NCBI GenBank assembly: GCA_963974475.1
Contig: CAXBCR010000012.1
Coordinates: 21,610 to 85,609, forward strand
Direction: 5' to 3'
Length of the DNA: 64,000 bases
Source of the DNA: CAJXZP01 sp963974475
Lineage (GTDB): Bacteria > Bacteroidota > Bacteroidia > Flavobacteriales_G > Salibacteraceae
Below are positions 53,978-62,196 of this stretch, one piece after another (position 1 is the stretch's first letter; the number at the start of each line of letters is the position of its first letter). The translations under genes were made by a program, and so were the position numbers. A model generated the notes under the pieces. That model ran no database searches. It was not told the origin of the DNA and worked only from the letters and a program-made list of their open reading frames with translations.

Positions 53978-54020
53978 TTTAAAGCACAAAGAAGGGATAT
54001 TGTAACTTTATCCCTTCTTT
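53978..54020 (+). promoter_or_regulatory. ECF sigma operon promoter with long inverted repeat
   Basis: Perfect 12 bp arms AAAGAAGGGATA (53988-53999) and TATCCCTTCTTT (54009-54020) separated by 9 bp. A candidate promoter TTTA 53978-53981, a 21 bp spacer and TAACTTTA 54003-54010 (one mismatch to TAnnTTTG) lies inside it. The TTG start of the ECF gene is at 54034. Inference: an operator covering the -7, not a simple terminator, as no T-run follows. Confidence 0.6.
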
Positions 54021-54033
54021 TAAAAAGATTAGA

Positions 54034-54585
54034 TTGGCTACAACATACTATCATATACACAACGAATTGGCTATTAACGCTGGGAAAGGCGATAGTTCTG
54101 CTCAATTTAGGCTATATGAGTTGTATTACAAAGCCATGCACACCACGGCATCTCGTATCGTTAAAGATACAATGCTTGCCGAAGAGTTAATGCAAAATGG
54201 TTTTATGACCGCATTTACTAAAATGGACAAATGGCATCAAAAATCAAGTTTTGGTGCTTGGCTTAAAAGAGTTGTGATTAACGAATGTTTAGACCATCTA
54301 GCGAAGAAAAAACTAGACACGGTAAGCATGGAGGAGATGCAAGTTGCAGAGCCGGAAGATGAAGAGATTACGGAGCCGGATTACAACGTAGGCCAAGTAA
54401 AAGCGGCCATGACTCAACTTCCAGAAGGGTACCGAACCATTTTGAGTTTGTATTTGTTTGAAGGTTATGATCATGAAGAAATTGGTGAAGTCTTACAGAT
54501 TTCGAGTTCCACTTCAAGGTCGCAATATTTAAGAGCCAAAAAGAAATTAATAGAATTGATTAAAAACACAACGTATGTCGGATAA
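54034..54585 (+). CDS. ECF sigma factor (sigma-70 family RNA polymerase sigma)
   Basis: 183 residues from a TTG start (MATTYYHIHNELAINAGKGD), chosen because it gives a full N-terminus; the nearest ATG would cut into region 2. Region 2 is about 22-80 (FRLYELYYKAMHTTASRIVKDTMLAEELMQNGFMTAFTK) and region 4 about 125-180 (LPEGYRTILSLYLFEGYDHEEIGEVLQISSSTSRSQYLRAKKKL). Overlaps the next gene by 11 bp; heads a three-gene operon. Confidence 0.9.
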   Translation: MATTYYHIHNELAINAGKGDSSAQFRLYELYYKAMHTTASRIVKDTMLAEELMQNGFMTAFTKMDKWHQKSSFGAWLKRVVINECLDHLAKKKLDTVSMEEMQVAEPEDEEITEPDYNVGQVKAAMTQLPEGYRTILSLYLFEGYDHEEIGEVLQISSSTSRSQYLRAKKKLIELIKNTTYVG

Positions 54586-55162
54586 ATTAAAACAGTTCAT
54601 CGCAGATAATGAAGCGCAATTTGACACGACTCCAAAGCCGGGCCATTTTGACCGATTTAAAGCGTTACAAGAACAACATGCACACACAGCTATGAATGCG
54701 GATTCACAGCAACAACAAAATAGCAGCCTACCGATGTTGATGAAAATTGCGGCCATTTTAGTCTTAGTTTTAGGTATCGGATGGATGATTTTTAACTTGG
54801 GTAAAATGCAAGGGGCACAAGAATTTGCCACCATTGGCAATGCGTCTCCAATAGACTCAGATGAATTAAAAGAGGCCGAATTTTTCTTTACCGAACAAGT
54901 GGATTTAAAAAAGAAGGAAGTACTCGCATTTTCCAACACCAATAATGCCGACACCAAACACATTTTATTGGAATTAGAGAAACTCGAATTACAATACATT
55001 GATTTAAAAGAAGAATTAGAGATAAACCAAAATAATGCTCAAATCATCAATGCGATGGTGGATAATTACCGCATGCGTTTATCCGTACTCGAACGATTAT
55101 TAGCACATTTAAAAAAGTCAAATACAATTAAACAAAAACACCATGATGAAATTCAAGCATAA
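54575..55162 (+). CDS. Single-pass membrane protein, probable anti-sigma partner
   Basis: 195 residues. A cytoplasmic N-terminal ~50 residues (SDKLKQFIADNEAQFDTTPKPGHFDRF), one membrane helix about 50-72 (MKIAAILVLVLGIGWMIF), and a long periplasmic coiled-coil-like stretch about 105-190. No ZAS Cys motif. Overlap with the ECF sigma upstream by 11 bp and with the DUF4097 gene downstream by 20 bp suggests it regulates the sigma factor; that is inference from position. Confidence 0.7.
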   Translation: MSDKLKQFIADNEAQFDTTPKPGHFDRFKALQEQHAHTAMNADSQQQQNSSLPMLMKIAAILVLVLGIGWMIFNLGKMQGAQEFATIGNASPIDSDELKEAEFFFTEQVDLKKKEVLAFSNTNNADTKHILLELEKLELQYIDLKEELEINQNNAQIINAMVDNYRMRLSVLERLLAHLKKSNTIKQKHHDEIQA

Positions 55163-56189
55163 AACAATTGCAGCCTTATTCAGTGTCCTATTTTTCGGTT
55201 TGCAGGTTTTTGCTGGAGGCCTTGAAGAGTACAAAAAACAATACCACGAGTCCTTTAAAGTGAACTCGGATGTGGTATTGACCGTAGAAAATAAATTTGG
55301 ATTCGTAAAAATTGTAACCAGCGAAACCGACCATATTATCATTGATGTGACGGTGAAGGTGGAAGCCAAAAATCAAGAAAAAGCACAAAAATTATTAGAT
55401 AAAATTGAAATTGAATTGGAGGGTAACGCCTCCAATGTCTCGGCCATCACAACTATTGTGAAGAACGCAAACTTTAAAGAGTTGGCCATTGATTATACCA
55501 TTACGATGCCCGTTTCAGGCAACGTTGATATTACCAATAAATTCGGAAGTTTATACCTAAATGAACTCAACGGAAATTCAAAATTATACGTGGCTTATGG
55601 GTCATTAGATATAGGAAGTTTAAACAGTCAAGAAAATAATATTACCGTTAAGTTTGGAAGTGGAAAAGTGAAATACGCCCAATACCTAGATTACACCACT
55701 CGGTATTCTGCCGCAACTATTAAGCGTGCCAAGTTGCTAAATATGGACAATCAATATGGAGCGGTAACCGTTGGCGAGGTGGGTAGAATGAGCCTTACGA
55801 ATGCCTATGGAGATGTGGAACTAGGTACCATCGTAGAACTTACAATTCATACCCGGTTTGGTGATGTAGATGTGGAAGGCGTTATTTCTTCGCTCGATTT
55901 AGATACCCAATACGGAGATGTGGACATCGACTTTATCTCCAAAGATTTTGAGACCGTCATCGTGGATGCTTCTTTTGGAGATGTGGACCTCGCTTTTCAA
56001 TCCGGAAGTAACTTTACGCTAGAGAGCAAAGCGAGTTTTGGAGATATTAACATTCCAAGCGGCACCATAAAACAAGTGGACGGAAGCGGGAATACAGATA
56101 CCTATAACGGCAAAATGTTTGAAGGCTCCTCGCAATCCAAGGTAAAGGTGAAAATGAGCTATGGCGATTTAGATATCTCCATTCACTAA
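55143..56189 (+). CDS. DUF4097 beta-helix-like secreted protein
   Basis: 348 residues. Signal peptide about 1-25 (TIAALFSVLFFGLQVFA), then a repetitive beta region of the DUF4097 type with many short G-D-V units (AYGDVELGTI, RFGDVDVEGV, QYGDVDIDFI, SFGDVDLAFQ, SYGDLDISIH). Likely a periplasmic or envelope beta-helix/beta-solenoid. Third gene of the ECF sigma operon; its level may report envelope state. Terminator at 56208-56245. Confidence 0.82.
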   Translation: MMKFKHKTIAALFSVLFFGLQVFAGGLEEYKKQYHESFKVNSDVVLTVENKFGFVKIVTSETDHIIIDVTVKVEAKNQEKAQKLLDKIEIELEGNASNVSAITTIVKNANFKELAIDYTITMPVSGNVDITNKFGSLYLNELNGNSKLYVAYGSLDIGSLNSQENNITVKFGSGKVKYAQYLDYTTRYSAATIKRAKLLNMDNQYGAVTVGEVGRMSLTNAYGDVELGTIVELTIHTRFGDVDVEGVISSLDLDTQYGDVDIDFISKDFETVIVDASFGDVDLAFQSGSNFTLESKASFGDINIPSGTIKQVDGSGNTDTYNGKMFEGSSQSKVKVKMSYGDLDISIH

Positions 56190-56207
56190 ACAAAAATTAG
56201 TTGTTTT

Positions 56208-56245
56208 AATCGCGTGTTACTTTCGGGTGGTACGCGATTTTTTTT
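56208..56245 (+). terminator. Terminator after the ECF operon
   Basis: Stem AATCGCGT / ACGCGATT with a 16-base loop, followed by T8. Confidence 0.8.
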
Positions 56246-56301
56246 ATTTAAACTGGTATTTGAGACTAGGCGATTAGCCCGACTGAATGTAAACCAAGAG
56301 G

Positions 56302-57327
56302 TTATTTTTTCATTCGATACAACCAAGCTGAAGCATTGGCGTTTCGTTTCACTTCTTTCAATGCTTTTCTAGCTTCTTTTTGACTTGCAAATCCACCATA
56401 TGTAACACGGTATAATCTTCCTTTTTTATCAAAAATTTTAGCCTCGTATCCTTGATTTTGTAATCTAGAAACTAAGCGGGCGGCATTGGCTTTATCACTA
56501 AAACATCCTCCAATAATTTGGTAGCGCATTTTTACCGCAACCTCCTTAGGAGTTTCCATCACCACATTGGTAGTTTCTGCCACCGAAAACTGGTAGGTAC
56601 TTTCATCAAAATCAGAGTACAACAATTTGTTGTCAGCCAAATCTATTTCACTCAATCCTACTTGCCTAGCCACATATTCTTCACATGGAGTAGATTTAAA
56701 CGGATTCAAATTTGAAAGCTGAAAGTTTCTATTTTGGTTCAATACTCCTGATTGAGTAGGTACCCAAACCAAATAAGCTAGTAAAGGAATTACCGCTAAT
56801 CCCCAGCCTACTTTTCCCCAAGTACCGGTTTTATTAACATATTGAGTTGCGGTTGGCACAATTGCTGGATGCATTACCACGGCTTCCTTACCCTCACCAC
56901 TATTTGCCGAAAGAGGAGCTAAATGAAAAACCTCCAGACCAAAACCACCAAACCCTTCCTGATTCTCCGGTTCAAAACGCAATAATTTATCATGCGAATA
57001 ATAAAAAGTACCTACGGAATGAAGCTCAAAAATTTCTTTGGATTTCAAATCCTCTTTAAGTTGCGCTACAAAAGCCTTGATATAATGAACAGCATCCTCA
57101 TAGGAAATCCCTTCATTTTCGGCTATAGCACTCGCCAATAACCCATCATTATTTGTAATGTTTTTATTAAAGCTCAACTTTTTACCAGGAGGTGTGAATT
57201 TGTTTTTAGACATATCTATTTGAGCACTAGCGGGATTTACCACAAAAGCACCAAACTCAGGAATAGTCACACATTCATTGAATTGCAACAAGTCTGAAAC
57301 GACATTAGCTATGTTCATAATATTCAC
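56302..57327 (-). CDS. HU/CCDC81-like + SPOR domain membrane protein
   Basis: 341 residues. The N-terminal part (VVSDLLQFNECVTIPEFGAFVVNPASAQID ... FELHSVGTFYYSHDKLLRFEPEN, about 5-125) reads as the HU/CCDC81-type domain seen in Bacteroidota. A membrane helix is near 175-190 (WGLAVIPLLAYLVWVP). The last ~75 residues form a SPOR domain (YQIIGGCFSDKANAARLVSRLQNQGYEAKIF ... VTYGGFASQKEARKALKEVK) that binds denuded peptidoglycan, as at division sites. It may tie DNA or protein in the cytoplasm to the septal wall; that is inference. Confidence 0.85.
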   Translation of the reverse strand: MNIMNIANVVSDLLQFNECVTIPEFGAFVVNPASAQIDMSKNKFTPPGKKLSFNKNITNNDGLLASAIAENEGISYEDAVHYIKAFVAQLKEDLKSKEIFELHSVGTFYYSHDKLLRFEPENQEGFGGFGLEVFHLAPLSANSGEGKEAVVMHPAIVPTATQYVNKTGTWGKVGWGLAVIPLLAYLVWVPTQSGVLNQNRNFQLSNLNPFKSTPCEEYVARQVGLSEIDLADNKLLYSDFDESTYQFSVAETTNVVMETPKEVAVKMRYQIIGGCFSDKANAARLVSRLQNQGYEAKIFDKKGRLYRVTYGGFASQKEARKALKEVKRNANASAWLYRMKK

Positions 57328-57392
57328 AAAACGAAAGTAACATATTTTAAATGCTATCCAAACATTGACCCCAAATGGTATCCAGAAAATTT

Positions 57393-57400
57393 TACTTTTG
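57393..57400 (+). promoter_or_regulatory. -7 box of the LysM/DUF1571 gene
   Basis: TACTTTTG followed by CAGCCG; start codon at 57436. A TTG at 57365-57367 is 25 bp upstream, so the -33 element is uncertain. Confidence 0.6.
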
Positions 57401-57435
57401 CAGCCGTTGAATTTAGAGTGTTAAGATTTGAACAA

Positions 57436-58305
57436 ATGAAACGTTTCGGTATTCTTTTGGTATTCTTTTTTGGAGTGGTTTTTAGCCTTTCTGCGCAAAA
57501 ACAGGTGGAATCGGTGGCAAATATGAGTTGTGAAAATGCAATTCTACACATGTTTACCGCTATTGAATCCCTTAAAACTGCTAAATTCGAACTCATATCT
57601 ACAGAGCGTAACCACGATAAAATGCTTGTAAGTACTGCTTTTGGAACGATACAATACCATCCTAAAAAACTGTTTTTTAGAAGCTTTGATGACAAGGGCT
57701 CATTAACCTACGAGGTAATGTATATTGAAGGAGAAAACCATAATAATGCCCTTGTATCGCCAAATGGATTTCCATATTTTAATCTAAACCTAAACCCATT
57801 GGGCTCTACTATTCGCAACAATAGGCACCTTTCTATACTTGATGCTGGTGGAGTTTATTTGGTGGATATGATTAAGATTGGTATGCAACAATATGCCAAA
57901 AAAGGCAATCTTAGCGATCGTCTTACCATCACTAAACTATCGGATACAGAAACTAAACTCATTATCAATAATAACGACTACGGTTTTACCTCTTACACCA
58001 TACAAAAAGGCGAATCTATGCGCGATATCTGTTATAAATTGGGTGTACCGGAATTCAAAATTGTAGAATTAAATGAATCCGTTTCGGATTTTGATGATAT
58101 TCATGAAGGGCAAATTATTAAAGTACCTACGGTATATGCCTCGAAATTTGAATTAATCATTCGCAATAATGATTTTATTCCTACAGTGGTAAAGATCTAC
58201 GATGAAAAAGGGCTATTTGCCAGTTACGAATATGTTTACTTTGAAAAGAATCCAACCGTAAATTCGCAGACTTTTAATAAAGACAATCCGGCATATACTT
58301 TTTAA
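57436..58305 (+). CDS. DUF1571-like secreted protein with LysM insert
   Basis: 289 residues, start at ATG 57436 since it gives a clean signal peptide (RFGILLVFFFGVVFSLSAQ); the GTG 18 bp upstream is less likely. The chain has the DUF1571-like region (FTAIESLKTAKFELISTER, FRSFDDKGSLTYEVMYIEG) and a LysM domain about 190-235 (YTIQKGESMRDICYKLGVPEFKIVELNE) inserted before the last block (FIPTVVKIYDEKGLFASYEYV). Probably periplasmic and peptidoglycan-associated. Divergent from the HU-SPOR gene. Confidence 0.78.
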   Translation: MKRFGILLVFFFGVVFSLSAQKQVESVANMSCENAILHMFTAIESLKTAKFELISTERNHDKMLVSTAFGTIQYHPKKLFFRSFDDKGSLTYEVMYIEGENHNNALVSPNGFPYFNLNLNPLGSTIRNNRHLSILDAGGVYLVDMIKIGMQQYAKKGNLSDRLTITKLSDTETKLIINNNDYGFTSYTIQKGESMRDICYKLGVPEFKIVELNESVSDFDDIHEGQIIKVPTVYASKFELIIRNNDFIPTVVKIYDEKGLFASYEYVYFEKNPTVNSQTFNKDNPAYTF

Positions 58306-58425
58306 TTGATTTTTTCACCCTTCGATTTTCTAAATAACCCCATAATTTAATCGCTAATTTTGCTAAAAATATCACCAAGTTTAAACTTACCTTATTGTTT
58401 GAATCAATGTATATTTGGTTTTTAA

Positions 58426-59550
58426 GTGGTTAACTCAAAAAACAAAATATTGAACTCTGATTTAAAATACATCATTGGACTAATGCAATTGAATGGAGTA
58501 GGCGATGTTACCGCTCGAAAGCTCATTCAGCATTACGGCTCGGCACAATTGGCTTTTGAAACTGTTCCTAAAGAACCCTCCTCCGAAACAAAAAATTGGC
58601 CTACTAAAGTGGTTGAATCCATTTGCGCAGGCCCTAACTGGATTGAAGTAGAAAGAGAGTTGGAGTTTTTAGATAAAAATGATGTACAGGGACTTACCAT
58701 TAACGATGAAAATTACCCTAGAAGACTGAAGTTTTGCGAGGATGCACCTCCCCTACTTTATGTGAGGGGAAATGTGGATTTTAATCACCCTAAAATTTTG
58801 GCTGTGGTTGGTACCCGAAGAGCCACTCCCCAAGGAAAACGGATTACTAAACAGATCATTGAAGAATTAGCAAACCAGAATGTACTTATTATTAGCGGAC
58901 TCGCATTTGGAATAGATATCATTGCGCATCAATCTGCCATGGAAAACCACTTACCCACCATTGGAGTATTAGCACATGGACTCGACCGGATTTATCCAGC
59001 AGAGCATAAAGGTACTGCCTATGAGATGGAACGGAATGGGGCTTTAATAAGTGAGTTAAAAAGTGGTACAAAACCCGACAGAGAGAACTTTCCTAAACGT
59101 AACCGAATTGTAGCCGGAATGGCCGATGCCGTTTTGGTAATTGAATCTCAACGTAGAGGTGGTTCCATGATTACCGCTGAGCTCGGTTTTGGGTACGGGC
59201 GTGATGTATTTGCCATTCCAGGCCGTCCAGGAGATAAACAAAGTGAAGGGTGTAATTTCTTAATCCGTCAAAATAAAGCGTCTTTAATAGAGTCTGCTAC
59301 GGACATTAAGTTTTTAATGAATTGGCAAGAAAAACCAAAGCCCAAGGAAATTCAAAAACAGTTATTTGTATCGCTATCTCCAGAAGAAGAAAAGCTAATT
59401 TCTGTATTAAAGGAACCGCGAAAATTACCCCTCGATGAACTATGCCTAACTGCTGGCATCACCGTAAGCCAAGCTTCTATTCCATTACTCACTTTAGAAT
59501 TAAACGGTATGGTCCGTCAGCTTCCCGGTAAAGTTATAGAATTAGTTTAG
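58426..59550 (+). CDS. dprA: DNA processing protein DprA
   Basis: 374 residues from the GTG at 58426 (or TTG at 58450). N-terminal HhH-like region (IGLMQLNGVGDVTARKLIQHYGS), Rossmann core with VVGTRRATPQGKR and SGLAFGIDIIAHQSAM, and a C-terminal winged domain (FVSLSPEEEKLISVLKEPRKLPLDELCLTAGI). It loads RecA on incoming single-stranded DNA in natural transformation. Stands alone; no other competence gene in the window. Confidence 0.93.
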   Translation: MVNSKNKILNSDLKYIIGLMQLNGVGDVTARKLIQHYGSAQLAFETVPKEPSSETKNWPTKVVESICAGPNWIEVERELEFLDKNDVQGLTINDENYPRRLKFCEDAPPLLYVRGNVDFNHPKILAVVGTRRATPQGKRITKQIIEELANQNVLIISGLAFGIDIIAHQSAMENHLPTIGVLAHGLDRIYPAEHKGTAYEMERNGALISELKSGTKPDRENFPKRNRIVAGMADAVLVIESQRRGGSMITAELGFGYGRDVFAIPGRPGDKQSEGCNFLIRQNKASLIESATDIKFLMNWQEKPKPKEIQKQLFVSLSPEEEKLISVLKEPRKLPLDELCLTAGITVSQASIPLLTLELNGMVRQLPGKVIELV

Positions 59551-59810
59551 CCATTCTTACAATTCTCCAAAACACACGTTTTAAACCTATTTGTAAGAAA
59601 TTGAAACGCCTCCGGTAATCGATTTTTGGACTCAAATTACCAGAATTTACATTTCTTTTTATCTCCATTTACCGTGAAGTTTGCTAGCATCATACAGAAA
59701 ATTCTTGAAAAAAACCATCTTCATATACTTTTCTAATTCAAGACTTAAATCATAAAATACAAGTCCGTAAAAAGATTAATTTTGCGGTCTAAATTTTTAA
59801 TATACCAAAA
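59551..59810 (+). promoter_or_regulatory. gdhA leader with -7 box
   Basis: 260 bp, AT-rich. TAATTTTG at 59777-59784 fits the -7 consensus and is followed by CGG; the start codon is 26 bp on. No convincing -33 element is seen. Confidence 0.5.
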
Positions 59811-61172
59811 ATGTCAGCAAATAAATACCAAGCTCAGATTGATGCATTCATGAGCCAAGTTGCCGTTAAAAACGGACATGAAACAGAGTTTCTTCAAGCA
59901 GTTGAAGAAGTGATGGAATCAGTGATTCCATTTGTTGAAGAAAACCCTAAATACCAAGGGAAAAAATTATTAGAGAGAATGGTAGAGCCAGAAAGAGCTT
60001 TCCAATTTCGTATTCCTTGGTTAGATGACGCAGGAAACGTTCAAATAAACCGTGGTTATAGAGTTCAGTTTAACTCTGCAATTGGCCCATATAAAGGTGG
60101 TATGCGTTTTCACCCATCTGTAACTTTATCAATCCTTAAATTCTTAGGATTCGAGCAAGTATTTAAAAACTCATTAACTACCCTTCCAATGGGTGGTGGT
60201 AAAGGTGGTTCTGATTTTGACCCAAAAGGAAAATCAGACAACGAAGTAATGCGTTTTTGCCAGTCTTTAATGACTGAATTATCTAAGCACATTGGTGCTG
60301 ACACAGATGTACCTGCAGGTGATATCGGTGTGGGTGGACGTGAAATTGGTTTCATGTTTGGTCAATACAAAAGATTACGTAACGAATTTACTGGTGTTCT
60401 AACCGGTAAAGCTCTAGAATATGGTGGATCATTGGTTCGTCCAGAAGCTACAGGTTACGGAGCAGTTTATTTCTTAAACGAAATGTTATTGAAAGCTGGT
60501 AAATCAATGGATGGTAAAGTGGTTGCTGTTTCTGGTTCAGGAAACGTAGCACAATACGCTATTGAAAAATTAACGCAATTAGGTGGTAAAGCAGTTTCTG
60601 CTTCAGATTCTTCAGGTTGTATTTATGACCCAGCTGGAATTGATGCTACTAAACTAGCGTTCTTAATGGAATTGAAAAACGTGAAACGTGGTCGTATCAA
60701 AGAATACGCTGACGAATTTGGCGTTGAGTTCTTTGCAGGTAAACGTCCTTGGGAAGTTATTTCTAAATTAGACTTAGCTATGCCATGTGCTACTCAAAAT
60801 GAGTTAGACGGTGACAATGCAAAACAATTAATCGCTGCAGGTGTTATGGGTGTTGCCGAAGGTGCTAACATGCCTACCACTCCAGAAGCGGTTCACATGT
60901 TTGCTTCTAACAACATTATGTTCTCACCAGGTAAAGCGTCAAACGCAGGTGGTGTAGCAACTTCAGGATTAGAAATGTCTCAAAACTCATTGCGTTTATC
61001 TTGGACTGCTGAAGAAGTAGACACCAAATTACACAATATCATGAAAGACATTCACGCTTCATGTGTGAAATACGGAACAAACGCAGATGGTTCTGTTGAT
61101 TACGTTAAAGGTGCAAACATCGCAGGTTTCGTAAAAGTTGCCGATGCTATGTTAGCTCAAGGTTTAGTTTAA
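59811..61172 (+). CDS. gdhA: Glutamate dehydrogenase, NADP-type
   Basis: 453 residues. Makes glutamate from 2-oxoglutarate and ammonia. Family motifs: GPYKGGMRFHPSVTLSILKFLGFEQ (Lys for 2-oxoglutarate), PMGGGKGGSDFDPKGKSD (catalytic Lys), PAGDIGVGGREIGF, and Rossmann GSGNVAQYA. Size is that of the hexameric NADP enzyme. Codon use looks highly biased (many GTT, GCT, TTA), consistent with high expression. Confidence 0.97.
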   Translation: MSANKYQAQIDAFMSQVAVKNGHETEFLQAVEEVMESVIPFVEENPKYQGKKLLERMVEPERAFQFRIPWLDDAGNVQINRGYRVQFNSAIGPYKGGMRFHPSVTLSILKFLGFEQVFKNSLTTLPMGGGKGGSDFDPKGKSDNEVMRFCQSLMTELSKHIGADTDVPAGDIGVGGREIGFMFGQYKRLRNEFTGVLTGKALEYGGSLVRPEATGYGAVYFLNEMLLKAGKSMDGKVVAVSGSGNVAQYAIEKLTQLGGKAVSASDSSGCIYDPAGIDATKLAFLMELKNVKRGRIKEYADEFGVEFFAGKRPWEVISKLDLAMPCATQNELDGDNAKQLIAAGVMGVAEGANMPTTPEAVHMFASNNIMFSPGKASNAGGVATSGLEMSQNSLRLSWTAEEVDTKLHNIMKDIHASCVKYGTNADGSVDYVKGANIAGFVKVADAMLAQGLV

Positions 61173-61175
61173 TCT

Positions 61176-61267
61176 AAGCTCACTTCGGCTCCGCTCAGTG
61201 AGCTTTTGCTTGAGGTGATAATAAAATATGAAATCCTCATCGTTAATTCGGTGGGGATTTTTTTTTT
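61176..61267 (+). terminator. Two terminator hairpins after gdhA
   Basis: First: AAGCTCACT (61176-61184) / AGTGAGCTT (61197-61205); its loop contains TCGGCTCCGCTC, a word also present in the dispersed repeats. Second: AAATCCTCATCG (61231-61242) / CGGTGGGGATTT (61249-61260) with G-T pairs and a long T-run to 61267. Confidence 0.8.
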
Positions 61268-61361
61268 GCATTCAATACTTGGGCGTAGAACCGTTGTTTC
61301 ACCAAATAATATTAACTTACCCTTCTCATGTTATCATTAATTAAATCAAATTTATTCTATT

Positions 61362-61832
61362 ATGAAAATTGCTAAATACGTATTTATTGGAGTTATTGCT
61401 GTGGTAATAATTATTGGCGGATTAGGTATTTCAAAAGGGATTATTCCCATTGGACTAGGTATTCACGATCAAGTAACCCAATCACAGAATGATGTTGCTA
61501 TTAATGGATATGATCCAGTAAATTATTTTTCCAACCAAAAAGCAGAAGAAGGATTAAATGAATATACTACTTCATGGAATGGCGCTAATTGGCATTTTTT
61601 ATCGGAAGCGAATAAGAATGCTTTTATAGAAAATCCAGCACAATATGCACCTCAATTTGGGGGGTATTGTGCATTTGCGGTGAGTACTGGATTTACAGCC
61701 CCCGGAGACCCAAATGTTTGGATAATTGATGAAAATGAAAACCTAATTTTCTTTTCAAACCAGGAAGTTAAGGAGGAAACACTGAAGAATAAAACCGAGA
61801 TTCTAGACAAAGCAAAAGCTGCGTGGGAATAG
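61362..61832 (+). CDS. YHS-domain protein, membrane-anchored
   Basis: 156 residues. N-terminal hydrophobic helix about 4-24, then a YHS domain: AINGYDPVNYF ... WNGANWHFLSEANKNAFIENPAQYAPQFGGYCAFAVS. This domain often binds metal or heme in copper- and redox-related proteins. The Cys in GGYC is conserved. Function of this copy is unknown. Confidence 0.85.
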   Translation: MKIAKYVFIGVIAVVIIIGGLGISKGIIPIGLGIHDQVTQSQNDVAINGYDPVNYFSNQKAEEGLNEYTTSWNGANWHFLSEANKNAFIENPAQYAPQFGGYCAFAVSTGFTAPGDPNVWIIDENENLIFFSNQEVKEETLKNKTEILDKAKAAWE

Positions 61833-61883
61833 TTTATTGTAAGCTTGAAATCATAAACACTAAACCGAATCACACAAAGACAC

Positions 61884-61920
61884 TCAAATCCTAATAATAT
61901 TATGTTTTTATTGGATTTGA
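61884..61920. terminator. Possible hairpin after the YHS gene
   Basis: TCAAATCC (61884-61891) and GGATTTGA (61913-61920) with an AT-rich loop; no long T-run. Weak terminator or fold. Confidence 0.4.
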
Positions 61921-62003
61921 ATCCAAGAATAGTATATTTTTTTGGGTTTTTGTTCTCATTTGGTAAGTCAATTAAGCTAGAAAGATAGGTGACTTCATAA
62001 TTG

Positions 62004-62059
62004 ATTGAGCTCAATATATCGAATGTTTGAGCTCAATTTCATACATATTTGAGCTCAAA
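62004..62059. promoter_or_regulatory. Three TTGAGCTCAA palindromes at exact 22 bp spacing
   Basis: Identical 10 bp palindromes at 62005-62014, 62027-62036 and 62049-62058; starts are 22 bp apart each time. The two 12 bp spacers are different AT-rich sequences. This lies inside the 364 bp gap 61833-62196, about 90 bp before the promoter of the hydrolase. It looks like an operator array for a dimeric regulator binding one face of the helix. Confidence 0.8.
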
Positions 62060-62099
62060 AGCAACAATCCCACAACTAATTCCGCTAGTTAAAACTCAA

Positions 62100-62136
62100 A
62101 AAAACCGCTACAAAAAGCCAATACACAACGGTTTTT
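62100..62136. terminator. Weak hairpin with terminator look
   Basis: AAAAACCG (62100-62107) and CGGTTTTT (62129-62136), loop 21 bases. The right arm ends in T5 only. Confidence 0.35.
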
Positions 62137-62144
62137 AACCCTCA

Positions 62145-62177
62145 TTGTAGCAGCAAGAATGGAAAATACTATCTTAG
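62145..62177 (+). promoter_or_regulatory. Promoter of the lipoprotein hydrolase
   Basis: TTG at 62145-62147, a 22 bp spacer and TATCTTAG at 62170-62177 (one mismatch to TAnnTTTG). Start codon at 62197. Confidence 0.5.
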
Positions 62178-62196
62178 CATTCCTAAAATCAACACC

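Noticed and set aside
62004..62059. CRISPR-like mini array
   Set aside because: Repeat units are 10 bp and spacers 12 bp, far below CRISPR sizes, and no cas genes are present.
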